The notes under the pieces are model-generated. The model saw only the letters and a program-made list of their open reading frames with translations, had not been told where the DNA came from and made no database searches. DNA of 64,000 nt. It comes from Chionis minor (taxonomy: Eukaryota; Chordata; Aves; Charadriiformes; Chionididae). The position numbers and the translations under genes were made by a program. Positions 1-11,312 of this stretch are shown in pieces. The DNA is taken from positions 1,488,001-1,552,000 of the forward strand of contig VZSF01008169.1 in assembly GCA_013398295.1 (NCBI GenBank), read 5' to 3'. Numbering within the stretch: the stretch's first letter is position 1; every line of letters starts with the position of its first letter.

Positions 1-1364
1 TGATCTGCTCCCAGGCAAGGAAGAGACTTGGCCAAGGAAGAATGAAGTTGAAGCACATTTTCTTGTGCTTTCCCGAACTACCAGAATTACCAAATGTGCT
101 TTTCACTGTTTGTTTTTCTTCTCTACGCCAGAAAGTTTCTGGACTCCTTCTTAGCAACACGAGTTCTCCTCTCTCTCTGTCACTTGCAGAAGGTCCTGCC
201 TGGACGGTGTTTGCTTGTAGGATGACACCAGGATTCAGTCCATATAAGGTTATTGACCTGGGAAGAGAGTTTCTAGAATTTAAGGGCTGGGCAACTTCTT
301 GGAAACTGCCTTATCAGCACGGCTACAAGCTGAGCTTTAACAACCCTTCCTGAGCTGCACGTCTCTAGTTCCTATTCCTGCAGTTTGGTATTCGTCTCTG
401 TACACGTATGCATATTTTGCAATTTGTTATTTAAAACAGCTTTGGTCCAAGATTGCCATAAAACCATGAAGCCAAACTCGATTGCTTCACCGTTACTGAA
501 ATTAGGTGTTAGCTAAGTCCTAAAGCAAACCAGTAAAGGGGAGGAGATGCCTGTGCACAGACCCTGCGTAAAGGCTGGTGCCGCGCACCTTACACATTAT
601 CCTGCTGCACTGGCGGAGAAGGGAATTGCCAGGGGATGGGGTGGGAGGGGGTGGGGGAGCGGTGGTGTCTCAGGGGTTGTTATCAGCAGAAGCAAAAGGT
701 GGTAAAACAGCAACAGAGAGGCACTGACTTTGCGTAGCAAAGCATGTCCCCAGGGCGCGTGTTGGTCTCCAAGAGTGGTGGAGGAGGACAGAGAGGGAAT
801 AGACGAGTGCAGCATTCCGGGGATTTAAACCAAAACCTCATGATACTTTAAAGTCTGCTGGAGGCATGACTCTGCACTTATACAGGGACAGGCTTGCTCT
901 GGATGGAGGGGCTGTTCCACTGCAAACCCCGCGGGATCCTGCAGTGCCTCCAGCCTTCCCCGGAGCGGACCTGGCAGCCCAGCTGGAGCTGCTGCCCCTC
1001 GTCCTCCCTCCGCCAGTGCCTTGGCCCAGCCCAGGTTTTGGGGCAATACTGCTGGCTGCTGCATGGCCAGGCAGTCTCCATCCCACTCGCAACTGGTGCA
1101 CTGGGGAGACATCGTTCCAGGAGAGCTGCAGAGAGCGTGGGCTTTGCATCTGGGATCCAGCCCTCATCCCCAAGGAGAGCGGTGCAGAGCTGAGTGAGAA
1201 CGGCAGGAGCCACCCAGCAAAAGCCCTTCGTTGCCGACAGCTCTGCCGCTGGCCGCTGCCCTCGCCGGGGCAGGCTGCCCAGCAAAGCCGGTGTCTGCCT
1301 TGGAGACAAATGTCCACAGAGCCACGGACACGCAGCACCCGTAACTTCACCTCCTGAATGGCTG

Positions 1365-1471
1365 CTATGATAATCCTGTTTGCTCAGTCTTAGCGACTGA
1401 AGCGAACCATAACCAAGAAAAACAGCAGGATTATCCTCCAGCACCTGTTCCCACTGAAAGGATTATCATAG
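1365..1471. promoter_or_regulatory. Inverted repeat with three TAATCC/GGATTA homeodomain motifs
   Basis: CTATGATAATCCT at 1365-1377 is repeated as its exact reverse complement at 1459-1471. A third GGATTA lies between them at 1429-1434, within the near-palindrome AGGATTATCCT. TAATCC is the preferred site of K50-type homeodomain proteins (Otx, Pitx, Crx, Gsc). The arrangement could mark an enhancer or a structured element; function is inferred from motif only. Confidence 0.35.
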
Positions 1472-3975
1472 CCGGCCGCCCCGGTTGACAACCTCTAGGT
1501 ATCACCATGAAAGCAGCCTGAGTGACATGGCAACCCACCAGAAGAAGACCTCCTCCCCTTCTGGTTGCCCGTTCCCCAGGTATTTTTAGCACAGCAGCTG
1601 GAGGCTTCTCGCAGCTGGAGGCCAGTCCATGTCGATATGGGCATCGGTGTTTGCAAATCTCCAGCACAGTCTTGCTCCCCAAATAGCACCGTCTCTTGTT
1701 TGCCTGTCTAATGGCGAGGTGGTGTGAGAAATATGGGCTGCAAGCTGCAGGGCACAGAGATAAACAGCAGCTTTAAAGCACTTTAAAACAAGCTGTTTTT
1801 CCTGCTCGTCCTTCCTTGTACTTTTGCTGTTCAAGCACAGGGTCTGACCCACTCACCTCACAACATGCAAGGGCTCTTGTCGTGCGGCATTTGCATCCAC
1901 AACACAATGGTAGCTGATGTGAGAGCTATTTTGCTGCAGAATGAAAATGTTTGATTGCAGAGAAAGAGATCTTCCTCAGAGCTGTTTACATGGGAAAGCA
2001 GGAACACCAGAGAATGTCCAGAGACATTTTGGAGGGACTCAGCTCATCAATGGATGGGTAGCTCAGGCAACAGGAATGCAACCCTCCTGTAGATGGAAGT
2101 CTTCTGTCTAACCTCACCTTCTACACATGAAATCTGTCCCACTGTGCCCTCTTGACTTTCTTTTGGGATTGCCCTGAATATCAAGGTTAGCTCCATTGCC
2201 TAAAAGTTGCCAATGGACTTTGCAGCAGCACCCTGAGGGCTGGTTCTGCCACCAGTCTCGAAGCCTTAAGAGCCTTTGTAGAAGAGGAGGGATGCTCCAG
2301 AGGGAAGGAGGTGTCTTCACACCACTTCCATCTTCACACCTGGGAGAATGATTGAAGCTGAGTATATAAGAAGCCCTGTGTGCCACTGGAGCCCAGGGGG
2401 ACAGTTGCCTGGGTCCTGAGCTGCTGCACAAATGTGCAATTCCCTGAAGCAATGCTATTGTACCACTGCCACCACTCTACGGTGGCACCAAGCAGGCCTG
2501 GGAGATTGGGCTGCGACCAAGCACCTTTGGCTCCATTATGCCAGCACCAGATCAAGTGTCCTGAGCCCCTTCAAGGCAGGGTATCTCCCAGCCGTGGTAG
2601 CTTTTAGTCCACCATGGAGCTGTAAGGAAGGCACAGCGTCCCTTAATGGTGCGGAGAGGTGGTGTGACTGCCTCAGGGCGCCCGGGACACAAGCTAACTC
2701 CTCTCTCCACCCTTCTCCTCCAAAGCATCCTCCCATTCCTTAAGCAGAAACCTCAGTGAACGACTTGCTATAGTCACAGATGTTTTTTCTACGATGGAAT
2801 GTAACATTAAACTAAACACTGGAACATGGACACAAACAAAGCAAAAAAGTCAGGGGAATAATCCTTAGCTTGTAATGATTTTTGCAAAACATTGTCGAAA
2901 TTAGGTTTCATTGGAACAAAAATCTATTTATCATATCTGTCAACACTGGAAAATGGTGTTTAAATTAAAACTTTATTTTAAACCCTGAAGATGACCCAGA
3001 AGTGATAGGATATTTATAAATAGCTTATGATACACCACAGTATAAAAAGTACCTTTATCCTCTTGCTATTGAGTCAAATTCATTGTTATATCTGAGACGG
3101 GAATTAGTTTTACCCTTCTGACTATGAAAACAGAAAAAAATTAAAACCACAGGGAAGAGAGCAACAACAGCCCACAGGTCAGAGTCTCCTCTGAAAAGGA
3201 CCATAGGAAAATGGCCTCCATTGGAAGAGGCCACCCTGACGCCAAAGTTTGTCTAGATCCGGGCCAGAACAAGGCAGTATCAAGCAGCAGAGACCTCTGA
3301 TCCCCACCGTCATGCACAGGATTTCAACCTCTGATATGCTTAAAAGCTGTTCTCAAGCCCTGAGCCAGCCAGGTCCCCATTTAAACTCATTTATGCTGTG
3401 GATGGGTGGCTTTTTCCGAAGTCTTCACCCTGTTGTTTTTGGCCACGGCTTTGACGGGACGGCAGGACTGCAGACGACTTCTTGTGCCAGCTCAGCTTCA
3501 AAGCAAGAAATATCCTGTGGCCCTGAAACCAAGCACCGCAAAGGCTCTTCTGGCAAGGCTGAATAGTGCACTGTATAAATCGGGCATCAGACTGACGGTG
3601 CAGGGACCTCTGCGGGGCTGCTGACGCTGGTGCCCCCTCTGCGTGCTCACCATGCTCCTCGTGCATCCTGGTGGCTCGGGTGCCATGCTCATCTACCAGG
3701 GGTAGAGCCCACCTGGGTTTTTCGGGGTGCTGCCTGACATCTCTAGCAGCCTGACCGCGGCAGTGAGGATGCCTCTGCCGGAGGGGACCGTCAGCTGTCA
3801 GGTGGCGAGGGCTGACACCCCCTCCTCCCCAACCCAACAGATGGGGGGGACCGCTTAGAAAAGCTCCTTTTTTGCCAGAGACGGGATCGGAAATATTCTC
3901 CTCGGGCATTTCAGTCTTTGAACCTCAGACAGAGGAGCCTGCATTCCCTTATGTGGGCTACATTAATATCCCATT

Positions 3976-3994
3976 AAAAAAAAAAAAAAAAAAA
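3976..3994. repeat. A19 homopolymer
   Basis: Nineteen A. The sequence upstream (to about 3640) is not a repeat family I recognise, so a retroposon tail is possible but unsupported. Confidence 0.85.
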
Positions 3995-4901
3995 GACATG
4001 TTCTCCTTTCTTGGGGCCAAGCAGAGTGAGTGTGCTCTGCGGTGGTTGTGGCTGTGGCCATAGCCCGGATGGCTATGTTTGGGGGGGGATGGAGACGACG
4101 GGCTGCTGTACAGCGGCACAACTGCAGCCCATGGGGATGCTGGCTGGCTGTAGACCACGCAGCAGCCCAGACCTGCCGCTCCCGCCTGCAATGCAGAGGC
4201 CATCACTGAAGTGGCAGGGAGCCAAGAGGTGACCCTGGATAACGCTGCGAAGCCGCCTGGAGAGGGGAGATGGGAAGCTGGTGGGCAGAGCTGAGCCCCG
4301 CGTGGCAGGATGCTCCGAGAAAGGCAGCGGCCAGGAGCTGAACGGTGACATGGGGAGATAAGGCTTTTGATGGATGGACCTCAGAAGGTTTGAAAGTTTT
4401 TGTTCTGTTTGGATAAGCAGTCAAATATTCACGCAGATAAGCTTCAGAAATGCATCTGATCTGAAGCCCTTTGTATCTTAAAAAGCAGGGCTGGAAATAG
4501 AACAAGAGAATTCCTGCGGGGCTTTGGTGGCTCCTGGGCTTTCCTTCAGCAGCACCAGGCTGTCCCGACCTACCCAGGCAAGTAAACCAACAGTCAGACA
4601 GCTCGAACAGCCAGGCCCTCCCTGAACCTCAGGCATTCAGATGTGCCTGGGCACCAACCTTGCTCACAGCCTGGGGGTGCGGGTGATGCCCCTTCGCTTG
4701 GTCACTCTCTGCACTTTGTCACCTTGGCCCACATAGCCGCTATGGGTGGTTTAAAACATCGTTAAGGAGACTCCCTCACTAACATTTGTGTATATCTTAA
4801 CATATCCGTCGGCACAGAGTTTATATTACATTGGCTGGTGCCTCTTCACCAGCAGAGTTATACCCACATCGAGCATCTCGTTGCGTGCAAAGAACTGCAA
4901 T

Positions 4902-4931
4902 AACCTATTGACGAACAACCTATTGATGAAC
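4902..4931. repeat. 15-bp tandem duplication
   Basis: AACCTATTGACGAAC followed directly by AACCTATTGATGAAC, one mismatch in fifteen. A small recent duplication, probably by replication slippage. Confidence 0.85.
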
Positions 4932-6147
4932 GGTTGCTGGTAGCAAGACCAGACACCAGCACAGATGATTTTGGCAGACTCCTGCCCACCTCAGACCTAG
5001 ATGAGGCTGCAGGCAGCACCCAAGATGGCCAGCAATTATCCTCTAACTTTAAATTGCAGTGCTTGAGTGGAGTCCTTTTGGAGAGCGCATCATTTCCTTG
5101 GAAATAAATTATATCGTTGTACTTTACTCCAGTGAGTTTCCTTGTACCTTAAGTTGTTTAAACAGTTTCTCGTTATGCATTTCCCATTTGGAATAAACAC
5201 AAGCCAGACAGCCTGAGGCACCAAGGCTGGTAGGAAAAAGGAAATCCTGCTCTGACCATCCAAGTAGGCAGACAGCAGCTCCCTGGCACTGGCGGAGGAG
5301 ACCACTGAAGGTCTGGAGCAGCAAGGGACAGGTGAGACCAGCAGTGGTTTCTTGCTCCATAGAAAGTGTTCAGGTGAACCCCACACCTTTCGGGCTCACC
5401 TTTGCACAAATATGCCTCCTGGTCAGCTATGGGGGTTTTCTGTCCGAGCATCCTCCCGCTTTGGGATGCCATAGGGAGAGCCCAAACCAAACCCCAGGGC
5501 AGCGCAGCAGAGGGCTTTCAGCAAGCCAAGGGAATCCACCCCATCTAGGGTCAACTCATTGTTTCCCCTTCCCCCGTGTTCCTCCCCAGGCTTCCCGACT
5601 CGCTATTTATATCTTTGCCCTAATGAGTCCCCCCATCCTCCCCCCAACTTTAACCTCTTCCTTGCCAAGCAGTGTTTGGAGTTTACATGAGAAAGTTGTT
5701 TATGTTAAATAGCTTTGTAATAGTTTCCTCCTACACCACCTCCCTTCCTTCCCCAATAAAAAGTCCTACGGCGCGCTCGGCAAAGACCGTAAACAAAGGA
5801 GGGGTTTGGAGACCCAACCAGCTTTTGGTGAACCCAGTAGGGAAATAACATCTCTCCTGAAGGACGTTAAAGCCTGAGCTCATAATAGTAGGAAACTAGT
5901 GTCCACCCTAAGTAAGGAATTGCCTACTGGCAGCTACCTAGCTAAAATACAGATGTCCATGTAGCAAACCACACGTCATTGTCGGATGTATGTTTTCCTC
6001 GCCGGTCAGGATGGCACTGATGGTAGCAAACCGATGTGTTTGCTAGGCTCCAAATACTTCAAGTTGTGACAAGAGCAGGGAAAGGAGAGCACAAAAAGGC
6101 AGCAGTGTTTTGAACTCACCTAGGCTGATGAACAGAAGCAGAAGGCA

Positions 6148-6155
6148 ATGCAAAT
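6148..6155 (+). promoter_or_regulatory. Octamer motif ATGCAAAT
   Basis: Exact POU/Oct octamer within AGGCAATGCAAATCCATTAG, in a moderately AT-rich stretch with no open frame. One exact octamer is expected by chance about once per 30 kb counting both strands, so this is weak. Confidence 0.2.
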
Positions 6156-9100
6156 CCATTAGCCTGACTGTTCCCTGCAGAGGAAAAACAGGCACACAAA
6201 ATCCAATTCATTATTCTCTTTCTCATTTAATGCTAAGTAAGTCATTGAACTTTACTACTTGATCTATCCATTTTCTTTAGTAGTAGGGCTGCAGGAAATC
6301 TTTCTCTTCTCAAAGGGAGTTTCAAGTTTCTCGCTGATATCATGTAAAAAATACTTGGAATGTACGAGTAAAAAATAACCGCATTTCAAAGGGAGCTTGA
6401 GCCATGCAGATAACGATAATTTTTCTCCTCTGAAGCACAGAACCGAAGAGTGGAGGTCCCTGGGAGCTCGGAGCACCATTGTTCTTCTTCCAGGGCGTTA
6501 TCTGGAGACAGGCCCTGCGATAGGCTCTGCTGAGGCCACCGAACGGATTATCTGCTCAGAGTGCTAATGGCACGCATTTGACAACATCGACTGTTTAATT
6601 TATGAGGTGCCTCATAACGTAAGGGCAAAGAAATCCATACCATGCAAAAGCCCAAGCGCATCCGGTGCAATTAACAAGTACCTGCCGGTGTTTTCTTAAC
6701 TATGGCTATGTAGAAATGTTCCATCTTCCTAAAAGGCACCTTTGCAGACCTTGTACAGCGATGGCAGCATTACATAATGAGAAATACATTAAGGGAAACT
6801 ATCCTGCACTGAAATTACTCCAGCATATTTATCACCACATTCCTTCCTCCCGCATGACTGAAGTACACAGGAATAAAAGCTGTTAAAACATCTTCCACCA
6901 GAAGACATGCACGACGGGGGCTACTCACAAGTCACTAACAGCTCAGTGGTGCTCGGCAGTGTTGGGATCCACACAAAGACATTGCTCAAACCGAGCTGCT
7001 CTTTCTGGGCAATTATTTTTCCAATGCCCGTGGCTCACTGCCATGTCACCCTCTTGCAGGTGGGGACAGCTCTGTGCTGTCACCTGGTACCTGAGTTGCT
7101 CTTGCAGCTCCCCTGGTCCAGATCTCTGCCAAATGTTGAGGAGTCTGTCCCATCCTCTTCACCGTGGCTTAGCTACACAGCAGATAATCAGATTTAAATC
7201 ATGTTTTTCTTCTATTGCATGAATATTTGCACAAAACTAATTTTTTTTTCACTTTTCACGTGCAACAAGAAGTTAATGGCTTAGTCATTAAGCTTCTGAA
7301 TACAATATTCAGCGTGGCCCTTGGAGGGAAGGAAGGTTTAGGTGGTGAGTCCTACTTTCCCAGTGCAGGTCAGGCAAAATGACAGGCCAGAGGGTGCTGG
7401 TCTGGGTCTCCGCTTCTGCTGCATCCCCGCCAGGCATGAGGTTTGTGATCACACCCACAGATCCAAACCAGGGCTGCTACCAAAACACGATCCCAGCCCC
7501 ATCACCCTGCACATTCCCATGCCCCTCATGCCATTATCCGTGTCCGTGCAACCCACGCGGATCAGCTGAAACAAACCTTTTCTGACAGGGCTGGTTTTCA
7601 GCCAGAAGAGCCCGTTGCCCATGCGGTGTGCAGGCAGCAGAGCCGGTCCAGGACGTGCAGAGTGCGAGCACCAGCCCTGGCTCGGACAGGCTGATGCTGA
7701 AGACATCCGTTCGCCCAATTGCCAGCTAGCTGGGAACCACCTGGCACTGGGACAGGAACAAAACCTCTCCCGTGGATGCTCCCAAAAGTGTTTCAGAGCA
7801 GTTACAATACCTGTTGTTACTGGCAATTACTGCAGCGACAGCCACCTTGCACCCAACGTTACATAAAAGCTCCAAAAAGCCCGAATATTTGAGGCGAGCT
7901 GATTCATGAGCAGATCAGATGCTCCTGTGTCAGGATCCCGGATCTTGGGATCTTGCACTGGTGTTGCAGCTCTCCTAGTGTGGTGATGGGAACCTGCCAG
8001 GGTACCGGCAATGCTTCGGTCGGGGTCGGGGGGTGTGAGCAACAGGTCCCCCCCTCACCCATCCTACCTCCCTCTCGCCTCTGCCGCCGTACCGCGGTGA
8101 GGGTAGCTGCCTCCCCCACCAGTGCACGCATCCCACACTGCGCTTCGTGTCGTCGGCAAGTTCATGGAGATTTTTATTTGATGGCTCCCAAGTGAGTATT
8201 TAGGGGAAGAACAGACAAACGAGATATCCCTCGCTGAAGGCGGGCTCCGCAAGCGGGCGAGCTGTTAAACAACGGGAGATTTGTGGGACCTCTCCCGGTT
8301 TACCTGCTCCAGCCCAAGAGGAAGCACTCCTCCCTCCGGAGGCAGGTTGGCAAGCCCCAAAGGGGGACACCTTTGTGTCGCAGGACGCCTCTGAGGTCCC
8401 CTCGGATGCTTGGGTCGGTGGGACAGGGGCATGTTATGCACCCAAAGGGGAGCAGAGGGAGGGCGGCTGGAGGCACTGTGAGCTGTGCCAGGGGGTGGCT
8501 GGGGATGACAGCACTTGTCCACCACAGTGGCTTGCACAGGGTGCTGGTGGCATCTGGAACTCTGGCTGGACCAGTCAACGAGGGGCTCTTCATCTGTACG
8601 TGGAAACTTTAACCATGTTAAAGAGAAGCCCCTGTTAGGAAATCCTGCCAGGGACTTGACTCAATTCCTTCTTTTTAACAAGCACTCTTTAAATTTTGGC
8701 CACCAAGCACTGTTTAAATTTTACCACCTGGCAAATCTTTTGTCATGAGCTATTGTGCTGTCCCTGCAATTTTTCCTTACAGTGGCAGGGTATTCCGCAG
8801 TCCCGCTTTGAGGGAGGGCAGCTGACAGCCTCTGAGGGGATGCAGCACTCGCCCGGCCTTGAAAAATGACTTGTTGGTAGCTGAAATATTTATACACCCA
8901 GCAGCTGCTGACATTTTGAGCTCCTTAGTGCCTCTGTTTTCCTCTTTGGTGCATATACTTAAATCTACCTTTCAAAGCATTGTGCCAATGAGCTTAAGAC
9001 CAATTATCAGAAGAATTTTGGTAGGGAAAAGTCTAAATATCATGGCTTTGAGAGAGACACTGGGCCAGGCATGCAAAGGTACGTCACTGCCTGGAGACAT

Positions 9101-9639
9101 ACAACATTGGCTAATGGCTGGAGCACCAAACTGGTAGAAAATCCTCATTTAATCTCATTAAGGACAACAGGATTTGGTGCATTACACCGGATCAGAAAGG
9201 AAAGGCGTATCATTACATCTGAGATGCGCTGCCAACTGCAGCAATGGCAAAAGTCTGGGTAAACTTCTGTTTCCTCCTTCAGGTTGTGGATCTGGAGGTC
9301 AGGACTCGTTTCCTAATTGTTTGGTACTTTTGCACCTTGGTGCAGCTGGTATTAATAACTCTGAGCATCAAGCCTGGAAGGAACGGGCAGGACTAAACCC
9401 AGATGCTGCCCGGCACCTGGCACCGTTCACGTCTGGATGCAGATTGCTGCCGGGGCACAGCCAAAAAACTCGTGCTGCTGGGTGCTAAGGCCGGGAGAGC
9501 CAACACCGTGACGAAAAACCCAGGAGCCGAGCGGGTGGGAAGACGAAACAGCGGTTTGTGAAGCGAACGTGCCTACGGAGCTGCCAGTTCTCGTGAACCA
9601 GGAAGCTGATCGCCACTTTACATAACGAACCCAAACACT

Positions 9640-9870
9640 CTTCCATTTCCAGCACGGCGGGCCCGATTCTGTCGCTGGCATTCGCAGGATGGAGCGATGA
9701 CTCAGGGGAACGGCGCGGCTGGCAGCCTGCACCGGCACGCCTGGCACCGCCGCGGTGGCACCCGCGCATCCACCCTGCGGCACCGCCACCCCCGGGGTGC
9801 CACGGGCCACCTCCTGTTGGGCACCACGCGAGAGGACGACAGCTCCGGGCTGGGCGACGGCTCCAGGTCC
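9640..9870. promoter_or_regulatory. Small isolated CpG-rich patch with a 9-bp inverted repeat
   Basis: Local CpG density is far above the surrounding intergenic DNA (ACGGCGCGGC, CCGCCGCGG, CCCGCGC and others). GTGGCACCC at 9755-9763 is matched by GGGTGCCAC at 9795-9803, allowing a hairpin in GC-rich DNA. Overlapping open frames on both strands follow from the GC content and carry no family signature. It may be an orphan CpG island (an enhancer or the promoter of an unannotated transcript). Confidence 0.35.
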
Positions 9871-11290
9871 TGTGAAACTTGGCGTAACCTGGAGTCCCTT
9901 GGAATGGAGGGGGAGATGCTGAGGGGGACGGATGCACATGTCCTGGCAGTCATGGATGGCCAGGGAGCTGGGTGGCTTTACATTGGCTGAGAAGCTGCTC
10001 AGGTGGGCTTTAGTCTGCTGCCGCCATCCAAAATGAAAAATGAAAACTTATAGGGATGTTTGGGGCATGTTCCAGCTGCCAGTCCCTTGGTGGCATGGTC
10101 CTGCATGGAAAGTGTCTTACTGCTTATCCTTCTTAACCTGCATTTCTATAGTGCATCTGCCTGATGCACGCCTACCCAAACTGGTAAGACTTTCCCAGTA
10201 AAACGCAACACTTACAGTATGGCCAAAGATGCCCCGGTTTTTGCCGTCTACAATGACAACCCCAGGTTTCCTCACCAGCATCACCTTTTTTATCCTTTTC
10301 CCACCTCTTGTCCCTTTTTCAAGTGCAGTTTGACAGCCTGAAGTTACCGAATTACACGAATAAATCACCCGCTGTTGCCACGGCTGCTCCTGGTGGATGG
10401 GCAGGCACACAAACATCTCCAACGAAAAGCGTATCAATTTCTTCTGTGAGACGATTATCACAAATATTGTTGATCTTACATTATATGTGATTGTTTATAT
10501 AAAGAGAAAGACTCCTTACTTCCTCCTGGGGCCTTTGGGAATTTGGCAGGCTCTGAAAGCGAGTCAGTGGTGCATAGGGTAATGCTCCTGGGGGGAGTGT
10601 GCTTAGCGCTATTGCAGGAGATCGTATTAGTGCTTTTGACGCGATCAAACAGAAAGTTCCAGCTGAACAATGAGTTTTGAGGACGAAAAGCGAAATGTTA
10701 AGAAGGTGTGTACGTCTCCGTGAATTTGCTTCATTTCACTCATTGATGTGGCGGTAACAGAACTATTTTTAGGTATAATCCTTCAAACAGAACATGACTT
10801 CTCCTTTCTGATTAGTACAAAGCTGGCTGCTAGTCAAAGGATAATTATTTCCCAACACATCACCTAACACACACCAGCAAACAAAACACTCATTATTTGA
10901 GCTATCCAACGTTAACTGTTGTTTAGCGGTTAACATTTTCTTGACAGCTTCAAACAGGACTAATTGCTCCAGCTTCATTAACAGAGGTCATTTACTGCTG
11001 GTAACAATACTTTTCTGGAGATAGTCTCTCCTATGCGATTAGATTATCAGGTCAAATTCTGCTCCCGGTGGCAATGATGCCTGACCGCATTTGGTCCCAA
11101 AAAAGTCGGCTCTTTCAGCTCGTGGCTGCACAATTTCCAGCCCTGCAGCTGATGTATTACATAAAGGAAGTAAGTGCACTCCACCGGACGGGAAATTACA
11201 ATAAATTAAGAGAGCGTGCAGCACAAGGAAAGTTTGCAAAATAGCCACTTAAAAGTTATTAATAAAACCTCGACTTCAGATAGGGTTTAA

Positions 11291-11312
11291 GGGGGGGAAA
11301 AAAAAAAAAAAA
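11291..11312. repeat. G7 A15 homopolymer pair
   Basis: Seven G followed by fifteen A: purine-only, hard to sequence, with length uncertainty expected. Confidence 0.85.

Noticed and set aside
160..190. Strong-looking splice acceptor (pyrimidine tract then TTGCAG)
   Set aside because: The downstream frame has no recognised homology and there is no donor I can pair with it; a single acceptor-like match is common by chance.
825..1444. Several 95-188-codon overlapping frames on both strands
   Set aside because: Mutually overlapping frames in a GC-rich patch with no recognisable motif or splice signals.
3391..3909. 172-codon minus frame
   Set aside because: No recognised similarity and overlapped by open frames on the other strand; GC-driven.
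9427..9939. 170- and 150-codon minus frames over the CpG-rich patch
   Set aside because: Explained by GC content; arginine/proline/alanine-rich without domain signature.
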